From assembly GCA_017400415.1 (NCBI GenBank), contig JAFPTE010000115.1, forward strand, positions 1 to 26,851: a DNA stretch of 26,851 bases, given 5' to 3'. Position numbers and translations under genes: made by a program. Source of the DNA: Oscillospiraceae bacterium. Lineage in GTDB: Bacteria; Bacillota; Clostridia; Oscillospirales; Oscillospiraceae. Below the pieces are notes generated by a model. The model was not told the origin of the DNA and searched no databases. It saw nothing but the letters and a program-made list of their open reading frames with translations. Shown piece by piece: positions 1-9,118 of the stretch. The stretch's first letter is position 1, and each line of letters opens with the position of its first letter.

Positions 1-1302
1 AAGTTCATCACGGCCGCAAAGAAGCAGGGGGCCTCCTGCGTCCTCTGCCAGAAGCGGCCCCGGTGCGCCATACCCTATGTGCTTGTGGAAAACTCCCGCT
101 CTGCGGAGGCTCTGGCCGCTGCGGCCTTTTACGGCCACCCGGCAGAGAGCCTCACAATGGTGGGCGTCACCGGCACCAACGGCAAGACCACCACGACAAA
201 TCTTGTCCGCACCATTATCGAGGGGGCCCTGGGCTGCACCTGCGGCCTCATCGGCACAAACCGCAACATAGTGGGCGGAGCGGAGGAGGAGGCCGCCAGA
301 ACCACCCCGGACTCCATCGAGCTCCAGTGCCTTCTGCGCCGCATGGCGGACGCCGGGGATAAGTACTGCGTCATGGAGGTCTCCAGCCACGCCATCTGCC
401 TGGACAGAGTCCGTGGGATCCGCTTTGCCGCTGCGGCCTTCACCAACCTGACGGAGGACCACCTGGATTTCCACAAGACCATGGACGCCTACGCCCAGGC
501 CAAGAGCCGCCTTTTCGCCTGTGCCGACGTGTCCGTCATAAACGTGGACGATGAGTACGCCCCCGTCATGCTCTCCGCCGTCACCGGCCGGACCTTCACC
601 TTTTCCACAGAGAAAAACTCCGCCTCCATCACCGCCAAGGATATACGCCTGGGCGAGCGGGGAGTCTCCTTCACCGTGCTGACGGATGAGGGCATACAGC
701 GGGTGACTCTGGGCATTCCGGGCCTCTTCTCCGTGTATAACGGCCTGTGCGCCTTCTCCATCGCTCTGTGCCTGGGCATCGGCGCAGAGAAGGCCGCCGC
801 CGCTCTGGCCACCGCCTCCGGCGTGAAGGGCAGGGCAGAGGTGGTGCCCACGGATACACCCTACACCGTCATAATCGACTACGCCCACTCGCCGGACGCC
901 CTGCAGAACATTCTGAAAACCATCCGGGGCTTCTGCAGAAAGCGCATAATAACCGTTTTCGGCTGCGGCGGGGACCGGGACCGGGATAAGCGGCCCATAA
1001 TGGGCGCCATCGCCGGGAGAATGTCGGACTACGTCTTCGTCACCTCCGATAACCCCCGGACCGAGGAGCCCATGAGCATAATCGAACAGATAACGGCAGG
1101 CATGAAGTCCAGCCGGGCCCCCTATGAGGTCATTGAGGACCGGCGGGCCGCCATCTCCGCCGCCCTTAAGTGCGCCGGGGAGGGGGATGTGGTCCTCCTG
1201 GCGGGCAAGGGCCACGAAACATATCAGATAATCGGCAAGGAGAAGCGTCACTTCGATGAGCGTGAGGTTGTAGCGGAGCTTCTCGGTAAGGAGCAGTTAT
1301 GA
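1..1302 (+). CDS. murE: UDP-N-acetylmuramoyl-tripeptide synthetase MurE, 5'-truncated
   Basis: Cytoplasmic Mur ligase that adds the third amino acid to UDP-MurNAc-dipeptide in peptidoglycan synthesis. The frame is open to the first base of the window, so about 50-60 N-terminal residues are missing and the visible 433 residues are partial; an internal GTG at 79 should not be taken as the start. The ATP-binding loop GTNGKTTTT lies at visible residues ~58-66, followed by the Mur ligase central-domain motif NLTEDHLDFH, DYAHSPDAL, the glutamate-ligase C-terminal domain, and GKGHETYQ near the end. The motif DNPRTEEP is the signature that in characterised MurE enzymes selects meso-diaminopimelate rather than lysine, so a DAP-type wall is likely. 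The stop overlaps the mraY start by four bases (ATGA), indicating translational coupling in the dcw operon. Confidence 0.96.
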   Translation, partial: KFITAAKKQGASCVLCQKRPRCAIPYVLVENSRSAEALAAAAFYGHPAESLTMVGVTGTNGKTTTTNLVRTIIEGALGCTCGLIGTNRNIVGGAEEEAARTTPDSIELQCLLRRMADAGDKYCVMEVSSHAICLDRVRGIRFAAAAFTNLTEDHLDFHKTMDAYAQAKSRLFACADVSVINVDDEYAPVMLSAVTGRTFTFSTEKNSASITAKDIRLGERGVSFTVLTDEGIQRVTLGIPGLFSVYNGLCAFSIALCLGIGAEKAAAALATASGVKGRAEVVPTDTPYTVIIDYAHSPDALQNILKTIRGFCRKRIITVFGCGGDRDRDKRPIMGAIAGRMSDYVFVTSDNPRTEEPMSIIEQITAGMKSSRAPYEVIEDRRAAISAALKCAGEGDVVLLAGKGHETYQIIGKEKRHFDEREVVAELLGKEQL

Positions 1303-2291
1303 TTCTCAAGCTTTTGTGGGCCCTTGTGGGCTCTTTGCTGGCGACAACGGTCATGGGCGTATTTCTGGTGCCCTACCTGCGGAAAATAAAGGCGGGCCAG
1401 TCCATAAGGACCGACGGCCCCACCTGGCATATGTCCAAGCAGGGCACCCCCACCATGGGCGGCCTCATGTTTATAACCGGTATCACCTTCGCCGTCCTGA
1501 CCGGCGGCATTGAGGAGATGGCCGCCGGGGACTGGCGCCACGTGATTATTCTGGTGTTCTCCCTCATCTTCGGCTTCATCGGCTTCCTGGACGACTATGA
1601 GAAGCTCAAAAAGAAGCAGAACCTGGGCCTCACCGCCCTTCAGAAGCTGGCCCTGCAGGTGGCCGCCGCCATCGTCCTGTGCCAGATACTCCACGTGATG
1701 GGCCACCTGAGCCCCACGGTCTACGTGCCATTCGTGAACGTGAGCTTCACCATGCCCTACTGGCTGTACCTTATCTTCGCCGTGTTCGTCACCGTGGGCA
1801 CCGTCAACGCAGTTAACATAACGGACGGCATCGACGGCCTGGCCGCCGGCGTGTCCCTGCCCGTGGCCCTGTGCTACGCCGCCCTGGCCGCCGTCTGGGG
1901 CTATACCTCCGTGGGCGTCTTCGGCGCCGCCATGGCCGGGGGCCTGGCGGGCTTCCTTATCTTCAACTTCTTCCCGGCAAAAATCTTCATGGGCGATACG
2001 GGCTCCCTGTTCCTGGGAGGCGCAGTGGCCGCCACGGCCTTCGCCCTGGATATGCCCCTGGTGCTGATTCCCCTGGGCATTATTTACATAATCGAGACAA
2101 TGTCCGATATCATCCAGGTTGGCTACTTCAAGCTGACCCACGGCAAGCGCATTTTCAAGATGGCGCCCATTCACCACCATCTGGAGATGTGCGGCTGGGG
2201 CGAGCGCCGCATTTTCGCAGTATTCACGGCCATATCCGCCGCCTTTGCCCTGCTGACCTTCTTCGGGGTCCAGGGGCGCTTCGGCATCTGA
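1299..2291 (+). CDS. mraY: Phospho-N-acetylmuramoyl-pentapeptide-transferase MraY
   Basis: Integral membrane enzyme that moves phospho-MurNAc-pentapeptide onto undecaprenyl phosphate to make lipid I. The 330-residue product is near the usual family length and is dominated by hydrophobic segments (about ten expected). Visible signatures are TPTMGGLMF near residue 50, the aspartate pair in FLDDYEK, the NITDGIDGLAAG catalytic loop, FMGDTGSL, and PIHHHLE near the C-terminus. All known catalytic Asp and His positions appear to be present. The start overlaps the murE stop and is preceded by AAGGAG at 1288-1293, five bases from the ATG. In many Firmicutes murD follows mraY; here the next gene is ftsW after a 31-bp gap. 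Confidence 0.97.
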   Translation: MILKLLWALVGSLLATTVMGVFLVPYLRKIKAGQSIRTDGPTWHMSKQGTPTMGGLMFITGITFAVLTGGIEEMAAGDWRHVIILVFSLIFGFIGFLDDYEKLKKKQNLGLTALQKLALQVAAAIVLCQILHVMGHLSPTVYVPFVNVSFTMPYWLYLIFAVFVTVGTVNAVNITDGIDGLAAGVSLPVALCYAALAAVWGYTSVGVFGAAMAGGLAGFLIFNFFPAKIFMGDTGSLFLGGAVAATAFALDMPLVLIPLGIIYIIETMSDIIQVGYFKLTHGKRIFKMAPIHHHLEMCGWGERRIFAVFTAISAAFALLTFFGVQGRFGI

Positions 2292-2322
2292 GCTAAAAAT
2301 TTCCCGCAGGAGGTGAAAAAGC

Positions 2323-3522
2323 ATGGCAGGAGACCCTGAAAAGGGGAGCACGGGGCAGGAGCCGGCGGAGGAGCCGGTCCGGGACGACCCCCTGCCCCGG
2401 TACAAAAGAGGCCCCATCGACATGCCCTTTTTCCTTCTGGTGGTTATTCTTCTGGTGATCGGCGTTATCACCGTTCTATCCGCCAGCTTTGCAAGAGCCT
2501 ACTTCAAAATCAACAATCCCACTTATTTCTTCATCCGCCAGCTTATCTTCGCCGCAGTGGGCATAGCCGCCATGCTTATCGTGTCCCGGCTGCCGGTGCG
2601 GCTCTTCCGGGAGTACGCCCACTGGCTGTACGTTCTGGCATTTGTCCTGCTTCTGCTGGTGCCCTTTATCGGCATCACCATAAACGGCGCCAAGCGCTGG
2701 CTGGGAGTGCCCGGCACGTCCTTCACCTTCCAGCCCTCGGAGATAGCCAAGCTGGCCCTTATCATCATGTACGCCCGGGTGGCGGCCAACAACCGGAAGA
2801 CCATCAAAAAGTTCTCCTCCGGGGTCCTGCCCTATATGCTGCTGATAATCCCCTTTGCCGTTCTGCTGGTCCTTGAAAACCACGTGTCCGCCGCCGCCAT
2901 TATGGTGGTCATTGCGGGCATAATGATGTTCGCCGGGGGCACCAGCCTGCCCTGGCTTATCGGCCTGGCAGGCGCCGGCGTGGGCGCCATTGGGGTGTAT
3001 CTCTACATGTCCGGCTACAACGCCAGCCGCTTCACCGGCTGGTCCGACCCCTTTGCGGATAAGCTGGACTCCGGCTGGCAGATCGTCCAGTCCCTCTACG
3101 CCATCGGCTCCGGCGGACTGCTGGGCGTGGGCGTGGGCCAGAGCCGGCAGAAGTACCTGTACCTGCCGGAGGAGTACAACGACTATATCTTTTCCATCTT
3201 CTGCGAGGAGATGGGCTTCGTGGGGGCGGTGCTGCTCCTGGTGCTCTTTGCGGTGCTCATAGCCCGGGGCTTTTACCTGGCCATGCACGCCCGGGACAGC
3301 TTCGGCGCCATGCTCATAACCGGCATAACGAGCCTTCTGGCCCTGCAGGTCATAATGAACGTGGCTGTGGTAACCAACACCATACCCAGCACGGGAATTT
3401 CCCTTCCCTTCTTCTCCTACGGAGGCACGGCCCTGCTTCTTCAGAGCGCAGAAATAGGGATAATACTCTCCGTTTCACGGGATATACCCCTGAAACAGCG
3501 TGAAAGGGCGGAGAAAAAATGA
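2323..3522 (+). CDS. ftsW: SEDS-family peptidoglycan glycosyltransferase FtsW/SpoVE
   Basis: Polytopic membrane protein of the SEDS family (FtsW/RodA/SpoVE), which polymerises lipid II at the septum together with a class B penicillin-binding protein. The 399-residue product starts with a charged cytoplasmic tail of about 30 residues rich in Glu, Asp and Pro, then hydrophobic segments. Family motifs are NGAKRWL, QPSEIAKLALI, the WSDPFADKLDSGWQ loop carrying the conserved Asp, AIGSGGLLGVGVG, and SLPFFSYGGTALL near the end. The start is supported by AGGAGGTG at 2308-2315, seven bases upstream. Its place between mraY and murG fits a division or sporulation SEDS protein (FtsW or SpoVE) rather than the elongation paralogue RodA; sequence alone does not separate FtsW from SpoVE. 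The stop overlaps murG by four bases. Confidence 0.93.
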   Translation: MAGDPEKGSTGQEPAEEPVRDDPLPRYKRGPIDMPFFLLVVILLVIGVITVLSASFARAYFKINNPTYFFIRQLIFAAVGIAAMLIVSRLPVRLFREYAHWLYVLAFVLLLLVPFIGITINGAKRWLGVPGTSFTFQPSEIAKLALIIMYARVAANNRKTIKKFSSGVLPYMLLIIPFAVLLVLENHVSAAAIMVVIAGIMMFAGGTSLPWLIGLAGAGVGAIGVYLYMSGYNASRFTGWSDPFADKLDSGWQIVQSLYAIGSGGLLGVGVGQSRQKYLYLPEEYNDYIFSIFCEEMGFVGAVLLLVLFAVLIARGFYLAMHARDSFGAMLITGITSLLALQVIMNVAVVTNTIPSTGISLPFFSYGGTALLLQSAEIGIILSVSRDIPLKQRERAEKK

Positions 3523-4646
3523 GATTTCTTGTGGTGGCCGCCGGAACGGCAGGCCACATAAACCCGGCTCTGGCCATCGCCTCGGAGCTGCGGAGCATAG
3601 TGCCGGAGGCGGAGTTCCTCTTCGTGGGCGCCGGCCGTGAGATGGAAAAGCGCCTTATCCCAGAGGAGGGCTTTGAGCTTAAAAACCTGCGGGTCACGGG
3701 CCTTGCCCGGGGCTTTTCCGGGGCGGATATAAGGCACAATATCGAGACCCTCAATAATCTGGTAGCCGCCAACGCCGCCGCAAAAAAGGTGGTGGAGGAG
3801 TTCCGGCCGGATGTGGTCATCGGCACCGGGGGCTACGTTTGCTACCCGGTCATACGGGCGGCAGCCAGGCGGAAGATACCTACGGTGCTCCATGAGTCCA
3901 ACGCCGCACCCGGCATGGCCAACAAGCTTCTGTCCGGCACGGTGACAAAAATGCTGGTATCCTTCCCCAATACGGAGAAGCGATACTATAAGCCGGAGCG
4001 GGTGGTGTACACCGGCACCCCCATGCGGGGCGACTTTACCGCTATGACAAGGCAGGAGGCCCGCCGGAGACTGAAGCTGCCGGACGGGGTGCCCCTGGCT
4101 GTGTCCTTCTGGGGCAGCCTGGGGGCCCGGGATATGAACAGACGCATGGCGGATTTCATAAAGCTCAATGAGGAAAACTCCGCCTCGTTCCCCATTCGTC
4201 ATATCCACGCCACCGGCGGCGGGGAGGAGGGCTTTGCGTATATGCAGGGCTTTCTGAAGGAGGCCGGCGTGGGCGAGCTGTGCGCCACGGACCTGCGGCC
4301 CTACATAAACGATATGGGCACCGTCATGACGGCGGCGGACCTGGTCATCTGCCGGTCCGGCGCATCCACCCTGGCGGAGCTCACGGGCCTGGGCCGGGCC
4401 TCGATTCTGGTGCCCAGCCCCAACGTGACCGCAAATCACCAGGAGAAGAACGCCATGGCCCTCCAGAACGGGGGCTGCGCCGTTATGATAAAGGAGAGTC
4501 AGGCCACCGGCGCCGGGATATACGAGGCCGCGCGGCAGATACTCTCCGATACTCAAAGGCGCTCCGAGATGGAAAGCAATGCCCGGAAGATGGGCGTGCC
4601 GGACGCCCGGCGGAAAATTGCGGAGCTCATTCTGGGCCTTTTGTGA
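3519..4646 (+). CDS. murG: UDP-GlcNAc:lipid I N-acetylglucosaminyltransferase MurG
   Basis: Peripheral membrane GT-B glycosyltransferase that converts lipid I to lipid II. The product has 375 residues, the usual size. The N-terminal glycine-rich loop reads GTAGHINPALAIA, a variant of the common GGTGGH form. It is followed by GTGGYVCYPV and HESNAAPGMANKLL in the N-domain, and RSGASTLAEL in the C-domain, which contacts the UDP-GlcNAc donor. Coupled to ftsW through an ATGA overlap, it sits directly downstream of the SEDS polymerase that uses its product. murC, often near murG in other bacteria, is not adjacent; murA follows after 55 bp. Confidence 0.96.
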   Translation: MRFLVVAAGTAGHINPALAIASELRSIVPEAEFLFVGAGREMEKRLIPEEGFELKNLRVTGLARGFSGADIRHNIETLNNLVAANAAAKKVVEEFRPDVVIGTGGYVCYPVIRAAARRKIPTVLHESNAAPGMANKLLSGTVTKMLVSFPNTEKRYYKPERVVYTGTPMRGDFTAMTRQEARRRLKLPDGVPLAVSFWGSLGARDMNRRMADFIKLNEENSASFPIRHIHATGGGEEGFAYMQGFLKEAGVGELCATDLRPYINDMGTVMTAADLVICRSGASTLAELTGLGRASILVPSPNVTANHQEKNAMALQNGGCAVMIKESQATGAGIYEAARQILSDTQRRSEMESNARKMGVPDARRKIAELILGLL

Positions 4647-4701
4647 ACCAAAAAAGATGGACGGCATAGTATGCTCTGAAAGCTTTTTTCGGGGTGTTAC
4701 T

Positions 4702-5952
4702 ATGTCAAAGCTGAAAATCGAGGGCGGGATCCCCCTCAGAGGGGAGACCGAACTCCAGGGCTCCAAAAACGCCGTGCTGCCCATCCTGGCAGCTTCGCTC
4801 CTGGCCCAGGGCCCCTGCGAAATCGAAAACGTGCCCCGCCTGAGCGACGTCCGGGCGGCCCTTGAGATACTTCGGCACCTGGGCTGCTCCGCCTCGATGG
4901 AGGGGAGATGCGCAGCGGTGGACACGAAGGGCCTCTGCCGGTGGGAAATACCGGAGGAGCTCATGGGAAGAATGCGCTCCTCCGTCATGTTTCTTGGCGC
5001 AATCCTTGCCCGGATGGGCCGGGTGAGCCTTACCCTGCCTGGGGGCTGTGAGCTGGGACCCAGGCCCATCGACCTGCACCTGGACGCCATGCGGGCTCTG
5101 GGCGCACAGGTCAGCGAGGAGGGCGGCAGACTGACTCTCACCGCCGAAGCTCTCCACGGAGGAACGGTCCTCCTGCGGCTTCCCAGCGTGGGGGCCACGG
5201 AAAACGCCCTGATTGCCGCCTGCCTGGCAAAGGGTGAGACGGAAATCATAAACGCCGCCCGGGAGCCGGAGATAGAGGACCTGGCGGCCTTTCTCACCGC
5301 CATGGGCGCAAGGGTATCCGGCGCAGGCACCTCCCGCATCCGGGTGGAGGGAGCGGCAAGCCTTCACGGCGCCCGGCACCGGGTAATCCCGGACCGGATC
5401 GCCGCCGCCACCTGTCTGGCTGCCTGTGCAGCCGCCGGGGGAGAGGTAACCGTGAAGGGCGCCCGGCAGGACCACCTGGGCGCATTTCTGGCTGTGCTCG
5501 AAAAAATGGGCGTTTCTCTTGAATTCGGGGCAGACTACATAAGGGCCCGTACCCCTGGACAGTTGAAAGCTCCGGGGACCGTGGAAACGGGGCCCTATCC
5601 CGCCTTCCCCACGGACGGACAGCCGCCCCTGCTGGCGGCCTGCCTCACTGCCGCCGGGGAGACGAAATTTGTCGAAAACATGTTTGAAAACCGCTTTCGC
5701 CATGTGTCCGAGCTTATGAAAATGGGAGCCCGGGCCCAGGTGAGAGGCCGGGTGTGCACCCTTCGGGGCGGAGCACTCCACGGAGCCCAGGTGGAGGCTG
5801 CGGACCTGCGGGGCGGCGCCGCCCTGGCAGTGGCTGCGCTGGCGGCCCGGGGAGAGAGCCTTATAGGCGGACTTTCCCACATTGAGAGAGGCTATGACGG
5901 CCTGGCCGGGGTCCTGCAGGACCTGGGCGCCAGGGCTTTTGAGATAGACTGA
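4702..5952 (+). CDS. murA: UDP-N-acetylglucosamine 1-carboxyvinyltransferase MurA
   Basis: Catalyses the first committed step of peptidoglycan synthesis, transfer of enolpyruvate from PEP to UDP-GlcNAc, in the cytoplasm. The chosen ATG at 4702 begins MSKLKIEGG, the normal family N-terminus, and gives 416 residues. The frame also opens upstream to 4579, but that part overlaps murG and does not resemble MurA. The Shine-Dalgarno is weak (GGGGTG at 4691-4696). The catalytic cysteine, which forms the PEP adduct and is the fosfomycin target in the family, is Cys116 in LPGGCELGPRPIDLH. QGSKNAVLPILAASLL near the N-terminus and the FPTDGQ segment are also recognisable. A Firmicute may carry a second murA paralogue elsewhere. 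Confidence 0.95.
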   Translation: MSKLKIEGGIPLRGETELQGSKNAVLPILAASLLAQGPCEIENVPRLSDVRAALEILRHLGCSASMEGRCAAVDTKGLCRWEIPEELMGRMRSSVMFLGAILARMGRVSLTLPGGCELGPRPIDLHLDAMRALGAQVSEEGGRLTLTAEALHGGTVLLRLPSVGATENALIAACLAKGETEIINAAREPEIEDLAAFLTAMGARVSGAGTSRIRVEGAASLHGARHRVIPDRIAAATCLAACAAAGGEVTVKGARQDHLGAFLAVLEKMGVSLEFGADYIRARTPGQLKAPGTVETGPYPAFPTDGQPPLLAACLTAAGETKFVENMFENRFRHVSELMKMGARAQVRGRVCTLRGGALHGAQVEAADLRGGAALAVAALAARGESLIGGLSHIERGYDGLAGVLQDLGARAFEID

Positions 5953-5964
5953 GAGGATAAAACA

Positions 5965-6705
5965 ATGCACGAAAGGAAAGAGAGGAGAAACGGGGCCGGT
6001 TCCCTTTATGTTGCGGTTATTGCCGCACTGATGCTCATAGCGGCCCTTATAGGCATAAGTGTGTTCTTCCGGGTCAGCGACATCAGCGTTGTGGGAAACT
6101 CCGTTTACGACGGCGACGAGCTGGTGAAGGCCGCCGGAATAAAGCTTGACGACAATATTTTTTTCATAAGCGACTCCCAGGCCGCCGCCCGCATAAGAAA
6201 CGCCTATCCCTACGTGGACTCCGTGCGTATTCTGAAAAAGCTGCCGGGCACCGTGGTCATAGAGATAACGGAAAACCTGCCTATCGCCTTTATCCCCACG
6301 GAGGATGCGGACTTCATCCTGGACCACACGGGCAAGATACTGGAGCGCCGGGATAAGGGCCACACCGGGGGCCTTATCGAGATTCGCGGCGCCCAGCCCA
6401 TCATGCCCGCCGCCGGTCAGCGCCTGAGCTTCGGTGAGGAGCAGACCCTGCGGCTGGAGGCCATGAAGTCCGTTCTGGACGCCGTCCGCCGGGCAGGCAT
6501 GGGGGAGAGGATACAGTGGCTGGACGTGACCGCCCTGTCCTCCATCCGGTTCATGTATGAAAACCGGTTCACCGTGGACATGGGCAGGGGAGACGATGCG
6601 GAACAGAAGCTCTATATCCTTTCCCGGATAGCCAAAGACCACCCCACAGAGAGGGCAAATGTAGACCTTTCGGACAGCGAAGCCGCCCACTATATCCCAA
6701 ATTGA
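5965..6705 (+). CDS. ftsQ: Cell division protein FtsQ/DivIB
   Basis: Bitopic division protein that joins FtsB/DivIC and FtsL in the divisome. The 246-residue product has a short basic cytoplasmic tail (residues 1-13), one membrane helix (about 14-35), and then a POTRA domain beginning VSDISVVGNSVYDGDELVKAAGI and ending near ITENLPIAFI, followed by a beta-rich extracytoplasmic region. This architecture and the position between murA and ftsZ identify it; sequence conservation in this family is low. GAGAGG at the murA stop supplies the ribosome binding site. The stop TGA is the first part of a perfect AT-rich palindrome. Confidence 0.9.
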   Translation: MHERKERRNGAGSLYVAVIAALMLIAALIGISVFFRVSDISVVGNSVYDGDELVKAAGIKLDDNIFFISDSQAAARIRNAYPYVDSVRILKKLPGTVVIEITENLPIAFIPTEDADFILDHTGKILERRDKGHTGGLIEIRGAQPIMPAAGQRLSFGEEQTLRLEAMKSVLDAVRRAGMGERIQWLDVTALSSIRFMYENRFTVDMGRGDDAEQKLYILSRIAKDHPTERANVDLSDSEAAHYIPN

Positions 6706-6725
6706 TTATTTTTTGAAAAAATAAT
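6705..6725. repeat. Perfect AT-rich palindrome after ftsQ
   Basis: ATTATTTTTT at 6705-6714 and AAAAAATAAT at 6716-6725 are exact reverse complements around a single G. The sequence begins at the last base of the ftsQ stop codon. As RNA it would be a weak A/U hairpin with a tight loop, so it is a poor intrinsic terminator. As DNA it could be a protein-binding palindrome just upstream of the ftsZ promoter. The function is unknown. Confidence 0.5.
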
Positions 6726-6736
6726 GCGCTAAGGTC

Positions 6737-6765
6737 TTGACCTTGCGGCAAAATAGGGATAAAAT
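6737..6765 (+). promoter_or_regulatory. Sigma-A type promoter of ftsZ
   Basis: TTGACC at 6737-6742 and TAAAAT at 6760-6765 are separated by exactly 17 bases, a near-consensus housekeeping promoter. It lies in the 126-bp gap between ftsQ and ftsZ and would start transcription near 6772, giving ftsZ its own leader of about 60 nt. The leader contains the 10-bp palindrome GTGAATTCAC at 6792-6801. Confidence 0.75.
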
Positions 6766-6831
6766 GTACTCATCTAACTATGGGTAAATGGGTGAATTCA
6801 CTCGCCTCATAATACACAGGAGGAGAAAGAC

Positions 6832-7968
<1,137 letters not shown>

Positions 7969-7986
7969 TTTTCAGCTGACAATCTT

Positions 7987-8036
7987 CGGATGCGGTTTTG
8001 TCACCGTAAGCGGTGCCATGGCCGCATCCGTTTTTT
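7987..8036 (+). terminator. Intrinsic terminator of ftsZ, abutting the next gene
   Basis: CGGATGCGG (7987-7995) pairs with CCGCATCCG (8022-8030), followed directly by six T (8031-8036). The loop contains a second small hairpin, CACCG/CGGTG (8002-8006 and 8011-8015). The T-tract ends only five bases before the ribosome binding site of the next gene. Confidence 0.85.
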
Positions 8037-8051
8037 GAAAAAGGAGCCCCT

Positions 8052-9014
8052 ATGAAAAGCTTCACCGTGGGACAAAACGACGCAGGGCAGCGGCTGGACC
8101 GGTTCGTAGCCAAGGCAGTGCCCCTGCTGCCGGAGTCCCTGACCCAGAAGTATATAAGACTCAAGAGAATAAAGGTGAACGGCAAGGGCTCCAGGCGGGA
8201 CGTGCGGCTGGAGGCCGGGGACCTTATCCAGATGTACGTGAACGATGAGTTCTTTGAAAAGCCCACGGAGGATAACGCCTACCTGCGAATCGCCTCCCCC
8301 AGGCTCACGGTGGTCTATGAGGATGAGAACATCATCCTCTGCGACAAAAAGGCCGGGGTCCTGTGCCACTCCGCCGGACAGTGGGACGTGGATACCCTTA
8401 TAAACAATATAAAGGCCTATCTGTACGGGAAAAAGGAGTGGGACCCCAGGGCGGAGAACAGCTTCGCCCCCAGCCTGTGCAACCGCATAGACCGGAACAC
8501 CGCCGGCATAGTCATAGCCGCCAAGAACGCCGCCGCTCTGCGGATAATGGACGAGAAGATACGCCTGCGGGAGATAGAAAAACTGTACCTGGCCGCCGTC
8601 CACGGCACCATGAGGCCCGAGAGCGGCACCCTGACCGGGTACCTTTTCAAGGACGCCAGGGAAAACCGGGTCTATGTGTATGATGAGCCCAGGAAGGGCG
8701 CCCTCACCGCCGTGACCGGTTACAGGACCCTGGCAAGGGCCGGAGGGGACAGCCTTCTGGAGTGCCGGCTCCTGACAGGCCGGACCCACCAGATAAGGGC
8801 CCAGCTGAGCCACGCCGGCCACCCCCTTCTGGGCGACGGCAAGTACGGCCGGGATAAGGACAGGGAGGGCCAGCAGCTCTGCTCCTATAAGCTGAAATTC
8901 AGCTTCAGGACCCCCGCCGGGGAGCTGGAATATCTGAACGGCAGGGAGTTTCGGGCCGCCTGGCCGGACTTCGCGGCGAGATTTTTCCCGGAAGAGGCCT
9001 CTTTGCGGAAATAA
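8052..9014 (+). CDS. RluA-family pseudouridine synthase
   Basis: Converts uridine to pseudouridine in ribosomal RNA; the exact target cannot be assigned. The product has 320 residues from the ATG at 8052, which follows AAGGAG at 8041-8046; an upstream ATG at 8013 lies inside the terminator and was rejected. An S4 RNA-binding domain occupies about residues 1-75 (GQRLDRFVAKAVPLL, then YIRLKRIKVNGK). The catalytic domain carries NRIDRNTAGIVIAAK with the active-site Asp, a slight variant of the usual HRLDRxTSG, and LLTGRTHQIRAQLSHAGHPLLGDGKYG. It is closest in style to the RluC/RluD subgroup. There is no room for a separate promoter, so expression probably relies on read-through from ftsZ. Confidence 0.9.
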   Translation: MKSFTVGQNDAGQRLDRFVAKAVPLLPESLTQKYIRLKRIKVNGKGSRRDVRLEAGDLIQMYVNDEFFEKPTEDNAYLRIASPRLTVVYEDENIILCDKKAGVLCHSAGQWDVDTLINNIKAYLYGKKEWDPRAENSFAPSLCNRIDRNTAGIVIAAKNAAALRIMDEKIRLREIEKLYLAAVHGTMRPESGTLTGYLFKDARENRVYVYDEPRKGALTAVTGYRTLARAGGDSLLECRLLTGRTHQIRAQLSHAGHPLLGDGKYGRDKDREGQQLCSYKLKFSFRTPAGELEYLNGREFRAAWPDFAARFFPEEASLRK

Positions 9015-9027
9015 GCTCAATTCTCTA

Positions 9028-9056
9028 TTGACAAAACCGGTCGAAATCTGTATATT
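9028..9056 (+). promoter_or_regulatory. Sigma-A promoter of the pot operon
   Basis: TTGACA at 9028-9033 and TATATT at 9051-9056 are 17 bases apart, a consensus -35 and near-consensus -10. It sits in the 104-bp gap before potA, with an expected transcription start near 9063. Confidence 0.85.
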
Positions 9057-9060
9057 AATC

Positions 9061-9092
9061 GCATACTGCGGCCTTGTGCGCCGCAGCAATGC
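9061..9092 (+). promoter_or_regulatory. 5' leader hairpin of the pot mRNA
   Basis: CTGCGGC (9066-9072) pairs with GCCGCAG (9080-9086) around a 7-base loop, and outer bases GCAT (9061-9064) can pair with ATGC (9089-9092) across small bulges. Since transcription should start close to 9063, the hairpin would sit at the extreme 5' end of the transcript, where such structures often protect mRNA from decay. It has no T-tract and resembles no riboswitch I recognise. Confidence 0.5.
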
Positions 9093-9118
9093 CAATCGGT
9101 GAAATGAGGGGGAGGATA

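Noticed and set aside
4579..4701. Extended N-terminus of MurA
   Set aside because: The extra residues overlap murG in another frame and do not match MurA; the ATG at 4702 gives the standard N-terminus.
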